Assembly: GCF_000372725.1 (NCBI RefSeq)
Contig: NW_005200081.1
Location: forward strand, 1 to 64,000
Direction: 5' to 3'
DNA length: 64,000 nt
Source: Emiliania huxleyi CCMP1516
Lineage: Eukaryota; Haptophyta; Isochrysidales; Noelaerhabdaceae
The notes under the pieces: model-generated
Told to the model about the DNA's origin: nothing
Database searches by the model: none
Seen by the model: the letters and a program-made list of their open reading frames with translations, nothing else
Part shown: positions 1-10,408 of the stretch, piece after piece
Layout: each line of letters begins with the position of its first letter
Position numbering within the stretch: the first letter of the stretch is position 1
Made by a program: the position numbers and the translations under genes

Positions 1-402
1 CCGCAGCCCCCGGTTGCACATGAGCCGAGGTTGCACATGAACTCGGAAAAAGAATTTTCCGCGCGGAGAGAGAAGGACAGCGAAGAGCCTACCAGTGCGA
101 CGTCAAACATAAAGAAAACCCACGTGACACGCAGCTAAGCATCCCTTTTTGGGCCGCCGTCGGCAGTCGCGCGCGCGGCGTGTCACGATGAAAGCGAGCA
201 GAGACGACAGCTTCTCACCTTGTGACGGCTTCCCAACGTCAAGCAGGCGACGCTGCCCCCGGCCGCGCACAGGACGCATCTGCAAGCAAGCTTAACCCAG
301 GGTCCAGCACTCCACAGCGCGCTTCTCATCCTCAAGCACGCTACCCTGCGGCTGACTCCCGCCTTGTCGTCGTTGCTTCACAGCGACGTCAGATTTGCCT
401 CG
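1..402. other. 5' flank, no gene recognised
   Basis: No reading frame here has convincing protein content. A short direct repeat (aggttgcacatga) occurs at the left edge. The stretch precedes the start codon of the giant repeat protein and may hold its promoter and leader, but I see no recognisable core promoter motif. Confidence 0.4.
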
Positions 403-3400
403 ATGACGAGCTGGGCCGTGGGCATCGACCCCGCGCCGTCCGACCAAAGAAAGGGGGAGCCGGACGCTTTGCACGCGTCGGTGACGGACAGTCCAACAAA
501 GTATCGCCGAAAACTCGTCGGATTGGCTATCGCTTTGCTCGTCGCTCTCGCCGTGCTGGTCCCTATCTTCACCGTCACCATTATGGGCCTCGTGCGAATG
601 GAGAAGGTGAAGCTCGAACTTATTAGTCTCGACGTGGTACCCTCCGAGCTGACGAGCGGCGGCACTTCGTTTCGCGTCCGTGCACGTCCGAACAACATGC
701 CATTCGCGCACAAGCTCGACATTGATAGCGCACGCTGCATCGCTTCAACAGAGAACGACTCCGCGGCGGTGCTCGACGTGGCACCCGCGAAATTGGGAAG
801 CGAGACCGTCACGCTCGACGTCAATCTCCAGCTCAACAGTGGAGTCGGCCTAGTTGCATGGCGGGATGGGCTACACTCGGAGCTCACCTGTGTCGCCCGT
901 GGAAGGCTCACCTCCGGCGCTCTCCGCTTCCAAGTCGCCTTCGAGGTGCCCCAACCCTCGAGCTCACCGTGCGCACAGACACCACCCTGACTGACAGATC
1001 TCCATGCCACCCCACCCACACAGTTCTCTCTTCGGTTCGACGCGGAGCCGGACCACCACGAATCCGTCCAGTTTGACGATTGGGCTCTCGAGGGGCTGAG
1101 CACTCTGAGCAGCAAGGCGCGCGTGAGCATTCCGCCCATGTCGCACCTCATTGGGAGCATCAACAGCGAGGCAGGCAAGGCTCTCTCGAGTGCCGTCACT
1201 GGCCCTCCCGCCCTCAACGTCACGGGGTTCAAGGCTGGCTTCTCTGAGCCCGCCGAGGCTGCTGGGGCGGGCTTCGCTGCTCGGCTCAACACTTTGAGCG
1301 GTCACGATGACGTCCTCGGTCTCGACCAAAAGACTCGCCTGGCCCTGAGCACTGGCGCCTTCCCGCTTGGGAAAGACGTGCCACTCGGCAACATCGAGAT
1401 CTCGACCGACTTGGCACAAGATGCCTTCGGTCGAGTCACTCTGCGCACCAAACGCTTGCAGGAGCTGATGGCCGAGTTCCTCCCGGCCTCGACCGAACGT
1501 CTACGAATTGACGCTCAGGTGCTGCACCTCGCCTTCCGTCTCGTCTCCTTCCTCGAGCCCGCTGGCCCGTCGCATGCGCCATTCGTCGGCGACCTCAAAG
1601 TGCAAGCGGCGATTTCGGAGCACGAGCTCGACCTCGCAAACCTCCCAGACGAGATCGATCTCCTGTGGGGGCTGCAGTGCCTCGGCGAGGACTGCCGGCT
1701 TTATCCCACGCGGGCACACAAGCAGGGCAGCCACTTTCTCAGCAGCGCGTTTGCGGGCTTCATGTGCAGTGTCTCCTCGCGAAGCCTCTCCTCGAGCTTG
1801 CTCACCCGTGTCGCTGAAGCCAGCGGCATAGCAGGACTTGATGTGAGTGCTACAGCACACGTGCACGACGCTGTTTACCTCAAGGCCGTCGACTGGAAGG
1901 CTGTCGTCAGCGACCTTGGCGGGCCACTCGTATATGTTCAGGGCTCAGGCCAGGCACCCAACCGGATCTCGAGTTCGAGGCGGGGACGGCTCTTAACCAA
2001 CGGCGAAGAGTCGGACTCGTCGATCTTGGAGGCGGGGCTGACGTTCATGCCGTCTGGACGATTGCTGGAATGGCTGCCGAGGTCCAAGCCGCTCTCCGGA
2101 TGGGTCCACGTGGAGTGGGGAGACGACACGAACTCTCTCCTCCCAGTCAGCCTCGAGGCCAACGGCACCTTCGGCGACGACGGCTTCACCGCCCAAAGCA
2201 CCCTCGACCTCGGCCGCAGCGACGGCGACGATCTCGTGAGCCCGGCGACCATGACGCTCGACATCGAGCCCTCCGGCGCTGCTGGCTTCGAGCCAGTGGC
2301 GGCCCGCCTCAGCGTCGAGTGGGACGAGGACCTCTTTCCGCTCTCTGCTCAGGGCGAGGTCGGCTACGGCGCGTCCTCGGTGGCGATGGAAGGCTCGGCG
2401 TCCGTCTCGCCGCTCGCTGCCTCGCTCTCGCTCACGCCGACCGACGTCGACTGGATGGACCCGCTCGCCGCCTCGGCCTCGCTCACCTTCGCCCCGAGCG
2501 ACTCCGACTCGGGCGAGGAGGAGGAGGACGACCCGATCTTCCCGGTCGCGCTCGCGGTCAACGGCTCGTACGGCGCCGACGGCATCTCCGTCTACAGCAC
2601 CCTCGACCTCGGGGACGGCGACGACGACGCCGTGCCGGGAGCGAGCATGACGCTCGACATCGAGCCCTCCGGCGCTGCTGGCTTCGAGCCAGTGGCGGCC
2701 CGCCTCAGCGTCGAGTGGAACGAGGACCTCTTTCCGCTCTCTGCTCAGGGCGAGGTCGGCTACGGCGCGTCCTCGGTGGCGATGGAAGGCTCGGCGTCCG
2801 TCTCGCCGCTCGCTGCCTCGCTCTCGCTCACGCCGACCGACGTCGACTGGATGGACCCGCTCTCCGCCTCGGCCTCGCTCACCTTCGCCCCGAGCGACTC
2901 CGACTCGGGCGAGGAGGAGGAGGACGACCCGATCTTCCCGGTCGCGCTCGCGGTCAACGGCTCGTACGGCGCCGACGGCATCTCCGTCTACAGCACCCTC
3001 GACCTCGGGGACGGCGACGACGACGCCGTGCCGGGAGCGAGCATGACGCTCGACATCGAGCCCTCTGGCGCTGCTGGCTTCGAGCCAGTGGCGGCCCGCC
3101 TCAGCGTCGAGTGGGACGAGGACCTCTTTCCGCTCTCTGCTCAGGGCGAGGTCGGCTACGGCGCGTCCTCGGTGGCGATGGAAGGCTCGGCGTCCGTCTC
3201 GCCGCTCGCTGCCTCGCTCTCGCTCACGCCGACCGACGTCGACTGGATGGACCCGCTCGCCACCTCGGCCTCGCTCACCTTCGCCCCGAGCGACTCCGAC
3301 TCGGGCGAGGAGGAGGAGGACGACCCGATCTTCCCGGTCGCGCTCGCGGTCAACGGCTCGTACGGCGCCGACGGCATCTCCGTCTACAGCACCCTCGACC

Positions 3401-6400
3401 TCGGGGACGGCGACGACGACGCCGTGCCGGGAGCGAGCATGACGCTCGACATCGAGCCCTCCGGCGCTGCTGGCTTCGAGCCAGTGGCGGCCCGCCTCAG
3501 CGTCGAGTGGGACGAGGACCTCTTTCCGCTCTCTGCTCAGGGCGAGGTCGGCTACGGCGCGTCCTCGGTGGCGATGGAAGGCTCGGCGTCCGTCTCGCCG
3601 CTCGCTGCCTCGCTCTCGCTCACGCCGACCGACGTCGACTGGATGGACCCGCTCTCCGCCTCGGCCTCGCTCACCTTCGCCCCGAGCGACTCCGACTCGG
3701 GCGAGGAGGAGGAGGACGACCCGATCTTCCCGGTCGCGCTCGCGGTCAACGGCTCGTACGGCGCCGACGGCATCTCCGTCTACAGCACCCTCGACCTCGG
3801 GGACGGCGACGACGACGCCGTGCCGGGAGCGAGCATGACGCTCGACATCGAGCCCTCCGGCGCTGCTGGCTTCGAGCCAGTGGCGGCCCGCCTCAGCGTC
3901 GAGTGGGACGAGGACCTCTTTCCGCTCTCTGCTCAGGGCGAGGTCGGCTACGGCGCGTCCTCGGTGGCGATGGAAGGCTCGGCGTCCGTCTCGCCGCTCG
4001 CTGCCTCGCTCTCGCTCACGCCGACCGACGTTGACTGGATGGACCCGCTCGCCGCCTCGGCCTCGCTCACCTTCGCCCCGAGCGACTCCGACTCGGGCGA
4101 GGAGGAGGAGGACGACCCGATCTTCCCGGTCGCGCTCGCGGTCAACGGCTCGTACGGCGCCGACGGCATCTCCGTCTACAGCACCCTCGACCTCGGGGAC
4201 GGCGACGACGACGCCGTGCCGGGAGCGAGCATGACGCTCGACATCGAGCCCTCCGGCGCTGCTGGCTTCGAGCCAGTGGCGGCCCGCCTCAGCGTCGAGT
4301 GGGACGAGGACCTCTTTCCGCTCTCTGCTCAGGGCGAGGTCGGCTACGGCGCGTCCTCGGTGGCGATGGAAGGCTCGGCGTCCGTCTCGCCGCTCGCTGC
4401 CTCGCTCTCGCTCACGCCGACCGACGTCAACTGGATGGACCCGCTCGCCGCCTCGGCCTCGCTCACCTTCGCCCCGAGCGACTCCGACTCGGGCGAGGAG
4501 GAGGAGGACGACCCGATCTTCCCGGTCGCGCTCGCGGTCAACGGCTCGTACGGCGCCGACGGCATCTCCGTCTACAGCACCCTCGACCTCAGGGACGGCG
4601 ACGACGACGCCGTGCCGGGAGCGAGCATGACGCTCGACATCGAGCCCTCCGGCGCTGCTGGCTTCGAGCCAGTGGCGGCCCGCCTCAGCGTCGAGTGGGA
4701 CGAGGACCTCTTTCCGCTCTCTGCTCAGGGCGAGGTCGGCTACGGCGCGTCCTCGGTGGCGATGGAAGGCTCGGCGTCCGTCTCGCCGCTCGCTGCCTCG
4801 CTCTCGCTCACGCCGACCGACGTCGACTGGATGGACCCGCTCTCCGCCTCGGCCTCGCTCACCTTCGCCCCGAGCGACTCCGACTCGGGCGAGGAGGAGG
4901 AGGACGACCCGATCTTCCCGGTCGCGCTCGCGGTCAACGGCTCGTACGGCGCCGACGGCATCTCCGTCTACAGCACCCTCGACCTCGGGGACGGCGACGA
5001 CGACGCCGTGCCGGGAGCGAGCATGACGCTCGACATCGAGCCCTCCGGCGCTGCTGGCTTCGAGCCAGTGGCGGCCCGCCTCAGCGTCGAGTGGGACGAG
5101 GACCTCTTTCCGCTCTCTGCTCAGGGCGAGGTCGGCTACGGCGCGTCCTCGGTGGCGATGGAAGGCTCGGCGTCCGTCTCGCCGCTCGCTGCCTCGCTCT
5201 CGCTCACGCCGACCGACGTCGACTGGATGGACCCGCTCGCCGCCTCGGCCTCGCTCACCTTCGCCCCGAGCGACTCCGACTCGGGCGAGGAGGAGGAGGA
5301 CGACCCGATCTTCCCGGTCGCGCTCGCGGTCAACGGCTCGTACGGCGCCGACGGCATCTCCGTCTACAGCACCCTCGACCTCGCTCGCAACGTGGAGGAC
5401 GAGCTGGTTGGGCCAGTGACGATCGATGTCGCCATCGACAGTACTCTGCTCTCTTCTCCTGTGGTCACGCATGTCGACGCTAGGAGCGATGACCTGACCA
5501 ACCTCCTCGTCGTCCTTCCTATTTCAGCCGGTAGCGTGGTACTCGGCGCTGCGGCGTCGTACATTGTCTTGAGTGACGACCAGCTCCAAGTGATGGCCTA
5601 CTCTTGCTTCGCAATGGCAGCGACGGATCACCTGCTCCCCTCCTTGGGCATTTTGTCGCGCGAAGCGAACTACGAGTACGCGGTTGCTGTCACTATGACC
5701 GATCTTGTGGAGTCGCGCACGGCCCGCAGTGGTGCGACTGACGGCAATGACGGCGTCACTACGACCAACGCGACTCTCCTGAGGGAGGCCAGCGGCCGTT
5801 CAGGCCGATTTTCCCTCCAATCCTCCGATGACGAGAGCCCCTGGGGGATCGTCTCTTCTCTCGTAGAGGCGAGCGGCAGCCTCCTCGATAGTATAGCCGT
5901 CCAGCCGCCCTCGCCGCCGCCCTCTGCCTCGCCGTCGCCTCCCCCGCCATCTGCCTCGCCGTCGCCGCCCCCGCCATCTGCCTTGCCGTCGCCACCGCCG
6001 TCTGCGTCGCCCTCGCCGCCGCCCTCGCCGGCCCCTCCACCGCCGAGCCTTCCGCCTCCGCCCTCGCCGCCGCCGCCCTCGCCGCCGCCGCCAACCCCTC
6101 CGCCACCTGCGCCTCCGCCACCAACCCCGCCGCCGTCCCCGCCGCCATATGCGCCTAAGGGAGTCAAGGTCGTCACCGAAGCAGAGACAGGTGAGACTGT
6201 AAGCGAACGCCGCCGTCAACGCTCCCTGCTCGACGCCAAACTCATGTACGGCAAGTCCGCGGCGGTGCTGTACCAATATGCCGACGGCATCTCTCTCAAC
6301 GCGGAGTTCTTCCTCATCGACGAAGTCACCGGGACCGATCTCGACGAGGAAAAACTCCTCGACCTTTGCGCCTCGAAAGGAGCGACATGCAGCATCGGCG

Positions 6401-7872
6401 ACGGCACAGGCACCGTCGGCGACCCGCTCGCGTTGCGACAGCTGCTTGACCGCACCGACACGATCCGTGCGACCGCTCTCCTTACCACCGCCGAAGTTGA
6501 GGATGGCGCCGCGGGCACTGGCGTCGCCGTCGTATACGATGGTAAGGTGGAGGTCGTTGCCAAGACTACCGCCATCGCGGACAGCGGGGAGTCGCTCGAG
6601 AGCTTAGCCGCCAGCCTGACCGCGACGAACGAGGCGAAGATGACAGAGCTTCGCGACAATACTCTCCTCCAGGGCACATTGGCCTTTGAGAGCCAGCAAC
6701 TGTTCCCTCCTCGGCCGCCACCATCGTCGCCGCCGAGGCACCCTCCGTCCCCGCCACCCCCTTCTCCCCCACCGATCCCGCCGCCGAACCCTCCGCCTCC
6801 GTCGCCGCCGCCGCCAACGCCGCCGCCTCCGTCGCCGCCGCCGCCAACGCCGCCGCCTCCGGCGGCGCCGCCGCCGACCCCTCCCCCTCCCTCGCCGCCG
6901 CCGCCAACGCCGCCGCCTCCGTCGCTGCCGCCGCCGACCCCTCCGCCTCCATCTCCGCCGCCGCCATTCTACCCTCCCGGGATTCCTGCAGATGAGCCCC
7001 AGGCGCCTCCTCCGCCGCCGGTTTCGCCGCCGCCCTCGCCGCCGCCGCCGACCCCTCCGCCGCCCTCGCCGCCGCCGCCGACCCCTCCGCCTCCATTGCC
7101 GCCGCCTCCGACCCCTCCTCCGTCAGCGTCGCCCTCGCCGCCGCCGCCATCCGTGTCGCCCTCGCCGCCACAGCCGCCTGCGCTGCCCTCATTTGCACCT
7201 CCCACCCTACCGCCGCCGTCCCCGCCATCAACGGCACCGGCGCCATCGCCGTCGCCGTCGGGAGAGCTGGGCTCATTCCAGGTCATCGCCTCCTTCTCCG
7301 CGAGCGGCGACGTGAGCGATTTTGACGAGGCCATCAAAGAAGGCATCCTCGAGAAGCTTGCTGACCTGGCAGGCTTTGTCGTCGCGCCTTTCGGCTCGAA
7401 GATCGAGGTCCGCGCCGGAAGCGTCGTCGTCGTTGCCACATTTCCAGGGCTCACGCAGGGGCAAGCGAATGCGGCCGAGAGCAGCCTCGCCTCGTATTCC
7501 GGGGCGACGGGCCAAGAGGACTTTGAAGAGGCCATGAGCCCCGTCCTTGGGGGCATCTCCATCCTGAGCCCCTTTGCGGTCGACATCGTGGACAACGAGG
7601 AGCCAACCAAGAAGAGCTCGAGCACCGCTGTCGTCGCCATCGTGGCCGTGGCTGGGGTGGCCGTCGTGGCGGCCCTCCTCGTCGGTGGCTACATATGCTA
7701 CAAGAAGAAGGATCGGCGTGCTCGTGTCTCAGTCGTGGGACAGATGGAGGGGGCCGAGCCAAGCCGCAGGACTTCAAAGACGGATCTGGAAGGTGCGCCC
7801 GATGGCGATGTGGACGCAAATTCCGGACAGACGCCACGGACCTCCGTCTACCGTACCTCCGATGGCATTTGA
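403..7872 (+). CDS. giant two-anchor repeat protein with proline-rich (SPPPP) stalks
   Basis: Proposed exons are 403-945 and 1024-7872, giving about 2463 residues. The 78-bp GT-AG intron removes the only in-frame stop (988-990) and keeps the frame. The protein starts with about 37 polar residues and then a membrane helix (about 38-63, after KYRRK). A globular region follows, then eight near-identical 132-residue repeats (about 591-1634) rich in acidic DSDSGEEEEDD and ending in VYSTLDL. Next come two SPPPP/TPPPP tracts (about 1806-1890 and 2075-2260), a roughly 100-residue juxtamembrane domain, a second membrane helix (about 2381-2405) and a basic tail starting YKKKDRR. This architecture suggests a cell-surface or extracellular-matrix protein anchored at both ends. 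ATG 403 is the first in-frame Met. The function is unknown to me; the frame and exon junction look firm, the role is inference. Confidence 0.8.
2251..5382 (+). repeat. 396-bp coding tandem repeat, about 7.9 copies
   Basis: The unit is exactly 396 bp (132 codons), with copies starting at 2251 and every 396 bp after. Copies differ at only a handful of bases, including very few synonymous changes, so the array is young or actively homogenised. A diverged half-unit precedes it (about 2152-2250). The variable A/S position in PLAAS versus PLSAS reads A,S,T,S,A,A,S,A, which suggests partial amplification as a two-unit (792-bp) block. Confidence 0.95.
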
Positions 7873-8529
7873 CAGGCTGTTCACGGGACTCCTTTCATTG
7901 TCATTGTTCAATACTTAACAAGTACGAAGGTCGAGAGGCGGTACCTCTGAGAAACAAGCGAGGACGCGCTGGACACGTTGGGCCCACAGCGTTGATTATC
8001 TGTTCGTGACGCCGCACGAGCTCTGATTGACTATTCATTACGCTCGCATGGAGCCAGCTACAGCCATTGTGTTACTTTAAGATGGGGAGAGCTGTTTGTT
8101 TGGGAGAGGTTTTGGGGCTGTACGTCTGCCCGGCTGTACGTCTACTGTACGTGACTAGAGCTCTACGCATGGTTAACACGTCTGGCAAAAGCTCGAACCC
8201 GTGCGTTATTTTCTCTTTATACAGACCCGGGGCGCCACCTCGTGAGCTGCCCCTGCCTGTGTCTGTGAGCTGGCTGCGATCTGTCTGTCTGTGCGTCCAG
8301 CAGTCTGGACTCACCCACGAGCGATATGGCCGAGCTACACGCATTGCTCACAGGGTGCTTGCTACAGGGGTGTTGGAAAATTGACTGGCCTTTTTACACG
8401 GATTGCTCACAGGGTGCTATGCCGAAGTGTTTCTTTCGTGCCTTGGAGTCCGCCGTGCTCCGCTTGTGTCGGCTGGGACCCGGACCGGGGGACTTTCTGA
8501 CCCCAAGCTCGCCTGCGAACGGGCTGCCA
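7873..8529. other. intergenic region
   Basis: This is the 3' flank of the repeat protein and the 5' flank of the SET gene. It is less GC-rich than its surroundings. It contains a short direct repeat (gctcacagggtgct, near 8347 and 8406). No gene or RNA is recognised. Confidence 0.4.
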
Positions 8530-10147
8530 ATGGCTACGCAAAAGGGCTTCCGCATCGAGCACGTCGTGGGGCAAGGGCGCATCATGCGGGCGAGTCGCCG
8601 CTATGAGCCCGGCGACACGGTGCTACGCGAGCCGCCCTGCCTCACGTGGCCTCACGACGACGCGGAGCAGCTAATCTCGTCCTTCATGTGCGCCTCGGCG
8701 GACGTGCAAGCTGCGGTGCTCGACATGGCCGCGCCGGACGCCGACGCGGGCCTCAGCTGCATCGTCTCGGACCACGCGAGGATGGAGGCGGTGGCGGAGC
8801 GAGCGGCCCGCTCTGCCGAGAGGAGCAGCCTCGCCGCGCGCATGGCGGAGGCGTACGACGGCCCGCGTGCCGCCGATCTCTTTGAGCACCTACTCCTCAT
8901 TGGGGACATCAACGCGCATGCCTTCGGGAAGCGCGCCGGCGCTCGTCATCGAGGTGGCGGCTGGCGTGAGCGTTCTGCGCGGCCGCACGCCGGCCACTCT
9001 CGACCTGTAGGCCTCTTCCCGATTGCGGCGAAGGCCAACCACTCTTGCTCGCCAAATTGCGGCCACAGCACTAGAGTCGGCGGGGAGATGCACTACTTCG
9101 CGACGTGCACCATCGAGGCTGGCGACGAGATCGTCATCTCGTATCTCGACCAGCTCTGGTCCACGACACGAGAAGGCGAGGGATGCCGCCTCACAATGTG
9201 TCGGCGATGTCTCGGCTTACATCTCGGCTATGCCTATGGTTAGAGCGGCGGCGCGTGCTCCTTACCCAGAAGCTCTTCTACTGCACTTGCCCGCGCTGCA
9301 GCCGGGCGGACAGCGGCGGCGGCGGGCGGCCGCCGCCGAGTCGAGCGAGCTTGACACCTAGTACGCAGTTGTGGGACCGCTACTCAGCTGCGTGGCAGGC
9401 GGCCGCCGCTCGAGGAGATCGAGCCGGACTCGCGCGGAGGCGAGTGGACGGCGCCGCAGCAGCTCGCACGGCGAGATTACCCGAGATTGCCCGAGATGAC
9501 CCGAGATGTGCCGCCGCAGCAGCTCGCCAAGGTAGGACGAGTCGTCTCTCATTATGGCTCCTTGCTGGTCGCCAGGGCGGAGTGCGCGGCGGCGGGCTGC
9601 GCCGAGGAGTGCGCCACTCTGGGCTTGCGCTCCTAGATGGCGACCATCTAGATGGCGAGTGCAGACAGTTGGTGCAGAGGGCCGGCATGCACCAGCCGCC
9701 AGCTGCCAGAGGACACGAGCCTGGCGCTGCACAGCGGTGTTGCGCCGCCTCAGTGCCGGAGTCTGCGACTAGGCTTGTGCTCGCCGCACGCGCCGTGCGA
9801 GGCCTCTCTGTGCGCTGTGAGTGTGCACAGCGTCTCTTCACAGGCTTGCAGCTGTAAATAGGTGCGCAGACCTCGTCGGCAAGGCCGTGACCGCGTTCCT
9901 CGCTTGCCGCGCGGAGGCTGCCGAGGCGACGAAGCGAGGGCTGCCGATCGCCTCGGCGACCACCACCGCGCTGAGCGCGCAGATCAGCGGCCGGTACTGC
10001 CGCTGGGCGGTGCTGCAGTTTGGGGCGGAGGACCGGGCCGTGGCGCTGATGCTTCGCAGCCGCTGCAACAGCTGCGCACCAGAGCTGGGCCGGGTCGTGA
10101 CACCTGACACGGATGGCGGGAGCGAGACGGAGAGAAAAAGAGCGTGA
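8530..10147 (+). CDS. SET-domain (SMYD-like) protein, 3' part uncertain
   Basis: The SET core is clear. NAHAFG is followed by a variable loop, then GLFPIAAKANHSCSPNCG, which contains the NHSC motif of the cofactor pocket. EIVISYLD follows, and then the post-SET cysteines FYCTCPRC. The start ATG at 8530 (MATQKGF) opens the conserved part. The SET exon joins the post-SET exon by a 68-bp GC-AG intron (9176-9243), giving a continuous STTREERRRVLLTQ. A 45-bp in-frame GT-AG segment (8966-9010) could also be removed. Downstream exons are unresolved; a plausible last exon begins near 9861 (after aaatag) and stops at 10147. The family methylates lysines on histones or other proteins using S-adenosylmethionine. 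The substrate cannot be told. No MYND finger is seen. Confidence 0.65.
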
Positions 10148-10408
10148 GTGAGGGCTGAGGCAGCGCGCAGTGTGTTAAACCTTAAAGAGAACACGGACTT
10201 GTCTTTTCGGGAAACTTGTGACTGACTGTACACGATATTTTTACACATGTGTTGTTGTTGGCGGCGCATGTCGAAGAGGACGACGTCCGCACATCAGCGG
10301 TCCGGATGAACAACAGCCACCCATCCGTTTAATGTCCCCGCGTTTAGTCCCCGCCGAGAATTCAGCGCGCCCCCCGCCGTCCGGGGAGCGTGGGTGCCTG
10401 GGCGCGCA

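Noticed and set aside
1993-5472. 1159-codon open frame on the minus strand, and a 654-codon frame on another plus frame
   Set aside because: Both are mirror images of the 396-bp coding repeat: the unit is a multiple of three and has no stops in these frames, so any frame open in one unit is open throughout. Their arginine-rich content (GRRERERGSERRDG) is typical of antisense GC-rich sequence.
6687-7315. Arginine-rich plus-strand frame opposite the SPPPP tract
   Set aside because: It is the shifted-frame translation of the proline codons of the giant protein.
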